The notes under the pieces: model-generated
The model's input: the letters and a program-made list of their open reading frames with translations, nothing else
Databases searched by the model: none
What the model was told of the DNA's origin: nothing
Made by a program: the position numbers and the translations under genes
In this document: in pieces, positions 42,188 to 50,122 of the stretch
Layout of the letters: each line of letters starts with the position of its first letter
Position numbering within the stretch: position 1 is the stretch's first letter
NCBI RefSeq assembly: GCF_001456935.1
Contig: NZ_KQ758485.1
Coordinates: 420,754 to 484,753, forward strand
From: [Bacillus] enclensis
GTDB taxonomy: Bacteria; Bacillota; Bacilli; Bacillales; Bacillaceae_B
Direction of reading: 5' to 3'
DNA: 64,000 nucleotides

Positions 42188-43459
42188 TTATTCATCCCCA
42201 GCATACCTTGGAAGCAGCACCTCCACCGTGGTCCCCTTACCCAGTTCCGACTCGATGTGAAGGCAGCCTTTGTGGTCCTGAAGGATTTTCTGGCTGACGG
42301 TGAGTCCGAGGCCCATCCCTTTTTCTTTGAGGGTGAAGAACGGTTCGCCCAGGCGCTTCAGACGTTCAGGCGGTATGCCTGTACCCTGGTCGGCTACGGA
42401 AATCTTGATATTCTTATCTTCCATTATGCAATCGATCGTGATATCGCCTTCGTCCATGGCGTCGATGGCATTTTTCACGATGTTGATCAGCACCTGGATG
42501 ATCTGGTTCTTGTCCCCGTACACTTTGATTGGTGTATCAGGGCTGTTTTCATGGATGGTGATGCCTTTCAGCAGGGCTTCGTGGCCCATCACTTTTGTAA
42601 TATATTCAAGGACTTCCCGCAGATCGAATGGACTGAATTCCCTCATTTGCGGTTTGGATAAGATCAGGAGTTCACCTACGATTTGATTGATGCGGTCCAT
42701 CTCTGAGGACATGACTGACAAATAACTTTCGGAGACGTGTTCGTTCTCTTCAAGCAGCTGGATGAACCCTTTGATGCTTGTGAGCGGATTGCGGATTTCA
42801 TGGGCGATGCCGGCCGCGAGTTCTCCTACCACAGAAAGCTTTTCTTTCCTTAAAAGCATTTCCTCGGCTATTTTCTGCTGGGAGATGTCCCTTCCGATGA
42901 TGACCAGGCCTTTCCGGCTCCCATCTTCATGGAAAAGGGGTACTTTGATGACATCGAAGGTCTTGAATTCCCCATTCGGCAAATAAAATCCTTCCTCACA
43001 TCTCGTCACGTCACCAGCCTGCCAGGATTCTTCATCCGAATCGACACAATAGTCAAAGGCATCTTTAAAAAAAGGGACAAGTTCACCCAGTTCACGGTCT
43101 GTTTTTCCGATATAATCGATATCCTCCAAATTATAGAGGTGCCGGCCGAATTGATTCACCTTGAGCCAGCGCCCCTCCCCGTCTTTGAAGCAGACAAAAT
43201 CAGGGAGTGAGTGGAGCAGGGTGGATAATTGGTTTTTTTCTTCAATCAGCTGATGATATTCGGTATAGAGGGCTGCTGCCTTCCGCCTCATGTTTAGAAG
43301 GAAGAAGCCTCCCCCCATCATGATGATAAGGGAGATGACGAGCTCCCACGGGCCATCAAGAAGAAGAACAGTGAGGATCTGGAGTATGAACAACAGACCC
43401 GTCACGGCCGCAAGACGATTGAATGTTTGATTTTTGGCTTGTACCATTTTATCTTCCAT
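42188..43459 (-). CDS. Membrane PAS sensor histidine kinase
   Basis: A 423-aa kinase with two N-terminal transmembrane helices (about residues 15-34 and 38-56) and almost no extracytoplasmic loop. A PAS domain spans residues 75-195. HisKA has the phospho-acceptor His220 in AAGIAHEIRNPLTSIKGF. HATPase_c has NIVKNAIDAMDEG, DQGTGIPPE and KGMGLGLTVSQ. The architecture resembles Bacillus sporulation phosphorelay kinases. It is an orphan kinase; no response regulator is adjacent. Confidence 0.9.
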   Translation of the reverse strand: MEDKMVQAKNQTFNRLAAVTGLLFILQILTVLLLDGPWELVISLIIMMGGGFFLLNMRRKAAALYTEYHQLIEEKNQLSTLLHSLPDFVCFKDGEGRWLKVNQFGRHLYNLEDIDYIGKTDRELGELVPFFKDAFDYCVDSDEESWQAGDVTRCEEGFYLPNGEFKTFDVIKVPLFHEDGSRKGLVIIGRDISQQKIAEEMLLRKEKLSVVGELAAGIAHEIRNPLTSIKGFIQLLEENEHVSESYLSVMSSEMDRINQIVGELLILSKPQMREFSPFDLREVLEYITKVMGHEALLKGITIHENSPDTPIKVYGDKNQIIQVLINIVKNAIDAMDEGDITIDCIMEDKNIKISVADQGTGIPPERLKRLGEPFFTLKEKGMGLGLTVSQKILQDHKGCLHIESELGKGTTVEVLLPRYAGDE

Positions 43460-43548
43460 GACGCCACCTGCGCGATCTTTTTCATATAATAACTTTATTA
43501 TTCTATAATTCTGTCGAATTTACAAATATGAAAATGAACCCAAACAAA

Positions 43549-43585
43549 AAATTGACCACCTCTCTCTTGAAGGTGGTCAATTTTT
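43549..43585 (-). terminator. tdh-kbl terminator
   Basis: The hairpin AAATTGACCACC/GGTGGTCAATTT is followed by T residues on both strands. It lies just after the tdh stop on the minus strand. Confidence 0.85.
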
Positions 43586-43589
43586 GTCA

Positions 43590-44531
43590 TCATTTCGTTT
43601 TTAGTTTATCGAGCATATCTGCTGTCATCTTGGCCAGGTCGAAGTTTGCTTTGAATCCCCACTCGGCTTTTGCAGCACTTGAGTCGATGGCGTCCGGCCA
43701 GCTTTCGGCGATTGCCTGACGGACAGGGTCGACGTCATAGTCGAGCTTGAAGTCCGGCTGGTGAACGCGGATCGCTGACGCTGCGTCTTCAGGTGCGATG
43801 CTCATTGCAGATACGTTGAAGGAATTGCGGTGTTCGAGTTTGGAAGGATCGGCTTCCATCAGGTCAATGATCGCCTGAAGGGCATCCGGCATGTACATCA
43901 TGTCCATATGCGTTCCTTCACCTATGTAGGAAGTGTAGGCATTGTTCTTGATCGCCTCGTAATAAATTTCCACAGCGTAATCGGTCGTTCCTCCGCCAGG
44001 CAGCGTTTCATACGAAATCAATCCTGGAAAGCGAAGCCCTCTTGTGTCGACGCCGAACTTCTGGAAGTAGTAGTCGGAAAGAAGTTCCCCCGATACTTTA
44101 TTCACTCCGTACATCGTCGTCGGACGCATGATCGTATCCTGAGGCGTCGAGTTTTTCGGAGTAGTCGGACCGAAAGCGCCGATCGAGCTTGGCGTAAAGA
44201 ACTGGCAGTCCAATTCCCTTGCCGTTTCAAGTGCATTCACCAATCCGCCCATATTAAGGTTCCACGCAAGAAGAGGTTTCTTTTCAGCCGTTGCCGATAG
44301 AAGCGCAGCCAGGTGAATGATGGTGTCGACGTTATTCTTTTTGGCGATATCGAACATCTTCTCTGCATCCGTCACGTCCAGCTTTTCGAATGGACCGTTG
44401 TGGACCACATGGCTGTCGGTTTCACGGATATCGGTTGCGATGACATTATCCGAGCCATACACGCTTCTAAGCTTTGCCGTAAGCTCAGAACCGATTTGGC
44501 CCAATGCTCCTGTTAGTAAGATCTTTTTCAT
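43590..44531 (-). CDS. tdh: L-threonine 3-dehydrogenase (SDR type)
   Basis: The 313-aa extended SDR has NAD motif [13 protein letters not shown], the SSIGAFGP segment and YGVNK as the catalytic YxxxK. This matches the UDP-sugar-epimerase-like threonine dehydrogenases. It oxidises L-threonine to 2-amino-3-ketobutyrate, which the product of the upstream gene kbl splits. It lies 87 bp after kbl on the same strand. The symbol follows function and does not imply relation to the zinc-type Tdh of E. coli. Confidence 0.9.
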   Translation of the reverse strand: MKKILLTGALGQIGSELTAKLRSVYGSDNVIATDIRETDSHVVHNGPFEKLDVTDAEKMFDIAKKNNVDTIIHLAALLSATAEKKPLLAWNLNMGGLVNALETARELDCQFFTPSSIGAFGPTTPKNSTPQDTIMRPTTMYGVNKVSGELLSDYYFQKFGVDTRGLRFPGLISYETLPGGGTTDYAVEIYYEAIKNNAYTSYIGEGTHMDMMYMPDALQAIIDLMEADPSKLEHRNSFNVSAMSIAPEDAASAIRVHQPDFKLDYDVDPVRQAIAESWPDAIDSSAAKAEWGFKANFDLAKMTADMLDKLKTK

Positions 44532-44618
44532 TTATTATGTCCTCCTGCAAAAAAAGCACATGGCCGGTGAACGGGAAACCCGTCCATCCGGCAAGGCATT
44601 GTATAGTAAATGTGTGGT

Positions 44619-45809
44619 TTAGATAATTCCAAGTTCTTTGCCGACTTTTTCATACGCCGCAATCGCCTGATCAAGCATCTCTTTCGTATGAGCTGCTGAC
44701 GGCATGTTTCTCACGCGTCCCGTTCCTCTTGGTACAGTAGGGAATACGATGGATTTCGCATAAACGCCTTCTTCGTACAGACGCTTACTGAAGTCCTGAG
44801 TCGCCTGCTCTTCACCGATGATGACCGGTGTGATAGGTGTTTCACTTTTACCGATGTCAAAACCGAGTTTCTCAAGGTTCTCTTTCAGATAAGCACTGTT
44901 TTCCCACATCTTATCCTGAAGTTCCGTGCTGTTCATCAGAAGGTCGAGCGCTTCTGTACAAGCCGTCACGTCAGCCGGTGTAAGGGAAGTCGAGAACAGG
45001 AATGGGCGGGAGCGGACTTTCAGCCAGTCGATCAGGTTCTGTGTTCCTGCGACATATCCTCCGACTACCCCGATTGCTTTTGAAAGGGTACCCATCTGGA
45101 AGTCGACCTTATCCTGCAAACCGAAGTGCTTCACTGTTCCTTTACCTTTTCCAAGGACACCTGAACCGTGGGCATCATCCACATATGTCATCATGTCGAA
45201 CTCTTCCGCAATCTCGACGATTTCAGGAAGCTTACAAACGTCTCCATCCATCGAGAACACACCGTCCGTGATGATCATGATTTTATTGTATTGGCCGGAT
45301 TCCTTCGCTTCTTTCGCCTTCGCGCGGAGGTCTTCCATGTCAGAGTGATTGAAACGGATGATCTTGGCTTTTGAAAGGCGGCAGCCGTCGATGATCGAAG
45401 CATGGTTCAGCTCGTCAGAAAGAATGGCATCATTTTTGTCCATGACCGCTGAAATTGCCGCCATATTACAGTTGAAGCCTGATTGATACGCGATTGCTGC
45501 TTCTGTTCCCTTGAACTGGGCAAGCTTTTCCTCAAGCTTCACGTGCAGATCAAGCGTACCGTTGATCGTGCGGACAGCACCGGCACCGACGCCGTATTCT
45601 TTTACCGCTTCGATCGCTACCTTTTTCAGGCGCTCGTCTGTGGCTAGCCCAAGATAGTTGTTGGAGGAAAGATTTACGAGCTTCTTTCCTTTGATGGTGA
45701 TGACAGGTCCGTTCGCACCTTCTAACGGATCGATTTCGTTGTATAAACCGCGGGCTTTCAGATCTTCCAGGTTTTCCTGCAAAAATGCATCAAGAGTTTT
45801 GCTTGTCAT
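44619..45809 (-). CDS. kbl: Glycine C-acetyltransferase
   Basis: A 396-aa alpha-oxoamine synthase with substrate region [26 protein letters not shown] and the PLP lysine in [14 protein letters not shown]. It cleaves 2-amino-3-ketobutyrate with CoA into glycine and acetyl-CoA. The open frame extends to 45884, but ATG 45809 has AAAGGAGG 7 nt upstream and matches the family length. Together with tdh it makes a two-step threonine degradation pathway. A cre-like site precedes it. Confidence 0.95.
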   Translation of the reverse strand: MTSKTLDAFLQENLEDLKARGLYNEIDPLEGANGPVITIKGKKLVNLSSNNYLGLATDERLKKVAIEAVKEYGVGAGAVRTINGTLDLHVKLEEKLAQFKGTEAAIAYQSGFNCNMAAISAVMDKNDAILSDELNHASIIDGCRLSKAKIIRFNHSDMEDLRAKAKEAKESGQYNKIMIITDGVFSMDGDVCKLPEIVEIAEEFDMMTYVDDAHGSGVLGKGKGTVKHFGLQDKVDFQMGTLSKAIGVVGGYVAGTQNLIDWLKVRSRPFLFSTSLTPADVTACTEALDLLMNSTELQDKMWENSAYLKENLEKLGFDIGKSETPITPVIIGEEQATQDFSKRLYEEGVYAKSIVFPTVPRGTGRVRNMPSAAHTKEMLDQAIAAYEKVGKELGII

Positions 45810-45851
45810 TTGGATATCCTCCTTTGGTATGTAAGCTCTTTTCGTAAATTT

Positions 45852-45865
45852 TGTAAGCGCTTTAT
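45852..45865. promoter_or_regulatory. cre-like site upstream of kbl
   Basis: TGTAAGCGCTTTAT matches TGWAARCGYTWNCW at all but one position, including the central CG. It lies 43-56 bp upstream of the kbl start. CcpA repression of an amino acid catabolic operon is a reasonable inference. Confidence 0.5.
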
Positions 45866-46078
45866 AAACAGTTGTCCACTCCAAAAATACACTAAATATC
45901 TGATTTTTCTTTATTCTGCCATGTTTTTAATCTACTTTTTAGTTTAACATGTTTTTTCGTGATGGACAAAATTTTTTCAACCGAAATCATACGTTTTAGT
46001 GTTCCCGATTTATGAAAAATAGTGCGGATTTTTTTTTGCTGCTGGCGTTTTCTTAATATAGTTTGCCTTATTATACCG

Positions 46079-46299
46079 CAGTTGATTTCCGTGGAAGACT
46101 ACGCTTTCCGCGGGCGAGCGGGGAGCCTCCATGGGATAGGTACTGGCCAGCTACAGGGCTTAGAGGCACATGTCATAAGCCAAACCGACCATGAAGGCAA
46201 AGAACGCCTTCCAGGCCGATTCGTCTTATGCCACACGCCTCTGAGCAAAGCCCTTTCGCTTTTCTGATAGGAGTCTTCGTCTTCCACTCCAATCAACTG
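46079..46299 (-). repeat. Element A copy 6 (composite)
   Basis: The terminal arms CAGTTGATT/AATCAACTG are the same as in copy 5, and the outer stem GTGGAAGAC/GTCTTCCAC is the same too. The inner module is complete and close to copy 5, but the segment between the outer and inner parts differs (GAGCGGGGAGCCTCCATGGG). It lies between kbl and the selenoprotein candidate. The remainder of 45866-46078 is AT-rich. Confidence 0.9.
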
Positions 46300-46356
46300 C
46301 TGGATTGTCCATGAATTTAGGTTAACCTCATATAAAATATACCTCTTAAAAGAAAA

Positions 46357-46391
46357 AAGACGACCCTTGAAAGCATGTTAAGGTCGCCTTT
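46357..46391 (-). terminator. Terminator of the selenoprotein candidate
   Basis: On the minus strand, AAGGCGACCTTAA pairs with TCAAGGGTCGTCTT and is followed by TTTTCTTTT. Confidence 0.75.
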
Positions 46392-46441
46392 TTATCATCT
46401 CGTTGATTATTTCTGTCCAAGCCCAATCAACTTACTGGTTT

Positions 46442-46993
46442 TTATAATTTCGTATCAATCTTCTCCAGCAGCGTGTCAATGCTCGCGTGATCTTCGGGGG
46501 ACTGGTCGATGTGTTTCCAGACGGCTTTTCCTTTTTCGTTGAATAGGATGGTGGCGCCCTGGATGTAGACGTCCTGGGTTTTCATCGATTTCTGGACGAA
46601 TTTCTTTTGGCCTTGTTCGTCCGGCATGAAGTTCTTCACTTTTCCTGTGACGAAGCCGAACAGGGCTTTTCCGAGCAGTTTCCATTTCGGCATGGTGACG
46701 GTGCCCGCCTGTTTGTAGCCTTCGCGGGCCGGATCGCCGTAGATCGTGAATGGAAACGGACCGAATTCATCAAGGAATTGCGAGACAAAGCTTCCTTTTG
46801 ACGGAGCGATCACGACTAGATGGATAGTTCGTTTATCGAATTCTTCAACGCGCTCACGCAACTGCGTGAGGTAATTCCGGCAGATCGGTCAGCCAAGGTG
46901 GCGGACGAAGATGACTGCCGACTGCTTATCCTGAAGAAGCGTGTTGATATTCACTTCTTCCTGCGAATCGGGTCGCTGCAACATGAAGTCCAT
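46442..46993 (-). CDS. AhpC/TSA_2-type redox protein with in-frame TGA (probable selenocysteine)
   Basis: Read through one TGA, the frame gives a 183-aa thioredoxin-fold protein of the AhpC-TSA_2/SelL-related type. ATG 46993 has GAGGAGG 7 nt upstream. Codons 1-34 end in VIFVRHLG, codon 35 is TGA (46889-46891), and the frame goes on PICRNYLTQLRERVEEF to a normal end. In this family the position of codon 35 is the first Cys of a CxxC active site, so the protein would have UPIC. A 7-bp stem with an AGUU loop lies 18 nt after the TGA. A recent nonsense mutation of a Cys codon is the alternative; conventional annotation would start only at 46861 or call a pseudogene. Confidence 0.75.
46853..46870 (-). 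promoter_or_regulatory. Candidate bacterial SECIS stem-loop
   Basis: On the minus strand CTCACGCAGTTGCGTGAG folds into a perfect 7-bp stem with loop AGTT. The loop begins 25 nt after the TGA and has G at its second position. Both the distance (16-37 nt) and the loop rule fit the general bacterial SECIS model. Confidence 0.6.
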
Positions 46994-47074
46994 AGTATGA
47001 CCTCCTCATCATTCTTGTTCCTATCATACCTAATGAGGGAGGGTTCATTCAAAACATATGGGTTCTGAAACTCT

Positions 47075-47758
47075 CTACTTCACTTTTTCGAGCCTCTTGA
47101 TATGCTTCAGGCCTTCCCTTTTGCTTAACGGGGCAAGATTTTCACTTTCAATGAACTTCCTTACTGCTTCCGGATTTGTTTTTGAATACTCCCGGAGCGC
47201 CCATCCGATTGCTTTCTGGATGAAAAACTCCTTCGATTCATTGTGCATGAGGATGTAACGGAATAGGCGGCTTTCATCCGTCTTCTCCTTATACCTCAGC
47301 TGGTGGAGGATCGACGTCCGGTTCAGCCAGAAATCCTCAGCCTGTATCCACTTTTCGAGATAATCGTCCGCATTTTCTTTTTCATGGATTCTGCCTGCCA
47401 GATGAGGGGAGATGTGATCCACCGTGTCCCACCAGGATTTCGTTAAGACCATTTCCTCCAAAAGAGGTAGGTGCTCCCTCGTAAGCTGCTTTGCCTGCTT
47501 ATCGAGCAGCGTCATCGCAGCATACTGGCATTCGCGCTGCGGCTGATCCCAAAGGGTGCGCACAATTTCCGTGAGCTCTTCCACCGGAGGCTTTCCGTTT
47601 TCTTTTAAAAACTCCCGCATCAGCGCATTCCGCTCCGGGGTCTTGATGCCGAAGAACTGGAATTGATTGCGCATATAGTTTTCCATCGCTTCCCGGTTTT
47701 CCTCATTTCGATTCTCCGTCAGCAATGAAACCAATCGAACTGCATACTCATGACCCAT
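47075..47758 (-). CDS. AlkD-like DNA alkylation repair protein
   Basis: A protein of about 227 aa built of HEAT-like helices, matching the DNA alkylation repair family. It has FGIKTPERNALMREFLK, RECQYAAMTLLDK, SWWDTVDHISPHLAG and FFIQKAIGWALREYSKTNP. AlkD enzymes excise N3- and N7-alkylpurines. ATG 47758 has AGGAGG about 7 nt upstream; the open frame begins at 47779. The start overlaps the preceding zinc-ribbon gene by 11 bp. Confidence 0.9.
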   Translation of the reverse strand: MGHEYAVRLVSLLTENRNEENREAMENYMRNQFQFFGIKTPERNALMREFLKENGKPPVEELTEIVRTLWDQPQRECQYAAMTLLDKQAKQLTREHLPLLEEMVLTKSWWDTVDHISPHLAGRIHEKENADDYLEKWIQAEDFWLNRTSILHQLRYKEKTDESRLFRYILMHNESKEFFIQKAIGWALREYSKTNPEAVRKFIESENLAPLSKREGLKHIKRLEKVK

Positions 47759-47888
47759 CTTTCTCCTCCTCTTCATCACAGTCGAAACAAACGACCTTCC
47801 CGCTGTCTTTTTTTACTCCGTTGAAAAAACCATCCAGGCAGTAAATCGGCTTCCCGCACGACTCGCAGTGACCCACCAGCTCCCTCAT
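47748..47888 (-). CDS. 46-aa zinc-ribbon protein
   Basis: A small frame opens at ATG 47888 and ends at TGA 47748. It encodes a protein with HCESCGKPIYCLDGF near the N-terminus, VVCFDCDEEEE near the C-terminus and an acidic tail. The two CxxC pairs fit a single zinc ribbon. Its ATG overlaps the DinB stop and its end overlaps the AlkD start, so it is translationally coupled on both sides. AAGGGG lies about 10 nt upstream. The function is unknown. Confidence 0.75.
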   Translation of the reverse strand: MRELVGHCESCGKPIYCLDGFFNGVKKDSGKVVCFDCDEEEEKDGS

Positions 47889-48358
47889 AGAAGCACGTCC
47901 CCTTTTTCCCGGAGATAATAGATATAATCCGTGGAGACTCCTTTTTCACCAAGCTGCCTGAGCATCGCGGAAATATTCCCGCGGTGATAGGTACCGTGAT
48001 TAATGAGATGCTTCAGGATCTCTTCTCTTGTATTTTGGAATGTTTCCCCTTTACTTGTCTGATAACTGATGGAAACCGTACCATCTCCCATGTCATCAAG
48101 CCAGTCAAGGATCTCGCTATGTAAATCCGAAAAATCCATCTCGCATTCTTCAAGTGTCTCAAACATCTTTTTATCCACCGGTGAAGGTTCACCCTTTAAC
48201 CTTGAGAACCATAATGCATCCACTTCATACAGATGAAAGAACGTCCGTTCAACGGACGGGAACACGCTCTGAATCTCTTCCCGAAAAACGTCCCTCGGCA
48301 GTGTCTTCAAATGACCCAGCAGCTTTCGGGTCGCCCACACATGATAGCTAAATTCCAT
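47885..48358 (-). CDS. DinB family protein
   Basis: The 157-aa four-helix-bundle protein of the DinB/YfiT group has FFHLYEVDALWFSRL and HLINHGTYHRGNISAML, giving three His for metal binding. Members include thiol S-transferases, for example with bacillithiol; the role here is unknown. It is the first gene of a tight operon: DinB, zinc ribbon, AlkD. Confidence 0.9.
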   Translation of the reverse strand: MEFSYHVWATRKLLGHLKTLPRDVFREEIQSVFPSVERTFFHLYEVDALWFSRLKGEPSPVDKKMFETLEECEMDFSDLHSEILDWLDDMGDGTVSISYQTSKGETFQNTREEILKHLINHGTYHRGNISAMLRQLGEKGVSTDYIYYLREKGDVLL

Positions 48359-48630
48359 TTTCCATCCACCCCTTTACAATAGTAGTTCTATCCCAGCGGT
48401 AGAAATCCTTTTTCTTAATAGTGGTGAGTCAGGGGGACAGGTACCGTGACCCAGTCTGCAGCATGATTCCTGGATGCTGCAAAAACTTAATTTGACAACC
48501 CCTTTAAAAAAGCAGTAAGTTCAACTGAAATAGCAGCTAAAGACGTGGGTTTCATGCTTTATTATGTGATTTCGTGCTTCAACCAAGCTTTTCACCATCC
48601 ATAGTTGCCCCCGGACCCCGTCCAATCAAG

Positions 48631-48685
48631 ATATATTATCAAAAACGATGCTTATATTATCAAAAATCCAAATATATTATCAAAT
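48631..48685 (+). repeat. Phased short-motif array 4 (TATATTATCAAAA, 20-21 bp period)
   Basis: Three copies of TTATCAA start at 48636, 48657 and 48677 (steps 21 and 20), with the same motif and period as 29628-29721. The rest of the 48359-48749 gap contains a GGGGACAGGTACCGTGACCC segment near 48433 and AT-rich sequence; no gene is supported. Confidence 0.75.
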
Positions 48686-48749
48686 CGAAAAATGGCCGCC
48701 CTTCCCTTGGAGCCGCGCAGCTTCAACGGCGGTAAATACAAAAAAAAAA

Positions 48750-48774
48750 AATCCCCTCAGCTCGCAAGGGGATT
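48750..48774 (-). terminator. Terminator overlapping the yczE-like stop codon
   Basis: On the minus strand AATCCCCTT pairs with AGGGGATT and is followed by eleven T residues. The TGA stop codon (48757-48759) lies inside the hairpin. Confidence 0.85.
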
Positions 48775-49401
48775 GTTTCTTTTGGATAATGGTCTTGCCA
48801 ATACATAGTTCAGGAGCCGCTTGCTCTGCGGCAGGGAGACCCCGACGATCGAACCGAGCCCGAGCGCAATGACCACGGTACCGATGCCGACTGGTCCGCC
48901 GAGCATCCATCCGAAGAAAAAGACGAGGATCTCCATTCCGTTGCGGACATACTGCACCTTCCAGCCCGTCTTCTCGACAACGAGGAGCATGAGGCTGTCC
49001 CTCGGACCCGCTCCGAGGTCTGCGGATACATAGAGCCCGATCCCGTATCCGAGTACGATGATGCCGACAGCAAACACGATTGCCTGTACCACGATTGATT
49101 CCGGATCAGGAATCAAATAATTAAATATATCTATGAAAATACCAATTAAAAGCATATTTAGAAACGCACCGATCTTCGGGAATGACCTGGTTCCGAGGCC
49201 TGTAATCAACAGGATGACGAATCCGGCGATGATCGACCATGTCCCGATCGTAAGACCGAGCTGTTTAAAGAGGCCGTAGTGGAACACATCCCAAGGGCCG
49301 ATTCCAAGGTCTTTTCCTTTGATCGTCAGGGTGATCCCGAGGGCCAGTACAAGCAGGCCGACAAAGAAAAACGCCCAGCGAATCACGAATTCTCTTTTCA
49401 T
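48757..49401 (-). CDS. YczE/YitT-like membrane protein
   Basis: A protein of about 214 aa with five hydrophobic segments. The family pattern is GITLTIKGKDLGIGPWDVFHYGL in near form, and GIGLYVSADLGAGPRDSLML as an internal repeat of it. This matches YczE-like proteins; in B. subtilis YczE affects antibiotic lipopeptide production post-transcriptionally, but the mechanism is not clear. ATG 49401 with GGGAAGGG upstream is chosen over the extended frame to 49467. Confidence 0.85.
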   Translation of the reverse strand: MKREFVIRWAFFFVGLLVLALGITLTIKGKDLGIGPWDVFHYGLFKQLGLTIGTWSIIAGFVILLITGLGTRSFPKIGAFLNMLLIGIFIDIFNYLIPDPESIVVQAIVFAVGIIVLGYGIGLYVSADLGAGPRDSLMLLVVEKTGWKVQYVRNGMEILVFFFGWMLGGPVGIGTVVIALGLGSIVGVSLPQSKRLLNYVLARPLSKRNNPLAS

Positions 49402-49517
49402 GAAAATCCCTTCCCAATCTGTTAATTTCATTACACCCGGATAACTGTAACACAGATGGGGAAACAAAAAAATTTCATAAAACCGATCGGGTTGGTGAGG
49501 TTTTTAGGGCCGGACAA

Positions 49518-49877
49518 CTAGGACGAACCCGCGTTGATCAACTCGATCAATTCGCCATCCGGCCCCTCATAAAAGACTGCTCTCCAGCCGTTACCCAGCT
49601 GGACCGGCCCTTCGTCGGGTTCCAGTCCCAGCCTGGAGAGCCGCACTATTTCCGCTTCCAGGTGTGCAGTTTCCCATGCGAAGTGGACCATGGATTGTGA
49701 CAGCGCACTATCCCCGTCCTGAATGAGTTCCAGCCGCTCTTCATCCCTCTTTAAAAATACGATTTCCTCGCTCCCGATGACAGCAGTGAACTCTTCTTTA
49801 AAACCGAAATGAGTTTGATAAAACTGTTTTGAACGTTCCAGACTGCTGACGTTGATGCCCATGTGATGAAGTTTCAT
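49518..49877 (-). CDS. VOC (glyoxalase/bleomycin resistance) family protein
   Basis: A 119-aa single VOC domain: KLHHMGINVSSLERSKQFYQ at the start, MVHFAWE in the middle and AVFYEGPDGELIELI at the end. Metal ligands His and Glu are visible. Reactions vary widely in the family. The open frame extends to 50024 over repeat DNA; ATG 49877 has AGGTG upstream and starts the domain. It lies downstream of the QueA-like gene. Confidence 0.85.
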   Translation of the reverse strand: MKLHHMGINVSSLERSKQFYQTHFGFKEEFTAVIGSEEIVFLKRDEERLELIQDGDSALSQSMVHFAWETAHLEAEIVRLSRLGLEPDEGPVQLGNGWRAVFYEGPDGELIELINAGSS

Positions 49878-49890
49878 GATTTCACCTGAT

Positions 49891-49936
49891 TTTCTTATTG
49901 TATTGGGTGGCTTTTTCTTATTGTAATGGGCGGCTT
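49891..49936 (+). repeat. 23-bp tandem duplication upstream of the VOC gene
   Basis: TTTCTTATTGTATTGGGTGG plus CTT is repeated directly with 21 of 23 bases the same. It sits 13 bp before the VOC start codon, in the leader. Confidence 0.7.
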
Positions 49937-49963
49937 TGAAAGCCGGATGGACCTTGAGAAATG

Positions 49964-50060
49964 ATTTTTGCTCGAAATGTTCACATTTGTGTTCAAAATA
50001 ATTTATTTGTGCTCGAAACTTCACCCGTTATGCGCGAAATCTCATGACTTCTGCTCGACC
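49964..50060 (+). repeat. Phased short-motif array 5 (TTTGTGCTCGAAA, 20-21 bp period)
   Basis: Five units near GCTCGAAA start at 49970, 49991, 50011, 50032 and 50053 (steps 21, 20, 21, 21). The motif resembles array 1 (GTGCGAAA) but is not the same. Confidence 0.75.
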
Positions 50061-50122
50061 TGTCGAATTTTCACGATAGACCAAGTGAAGGCACCAGGAA
50101 CTAAAGCATCCCGAACCAACAT

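Noticed and set aside
46442..46861. A 139-aa protein starting at TTG 46861 as the complete gene
   Set aside because: That start has no ribosome binding site and would drop the active site; the strong site and the family-like sequence lie upstream, before the TGA.
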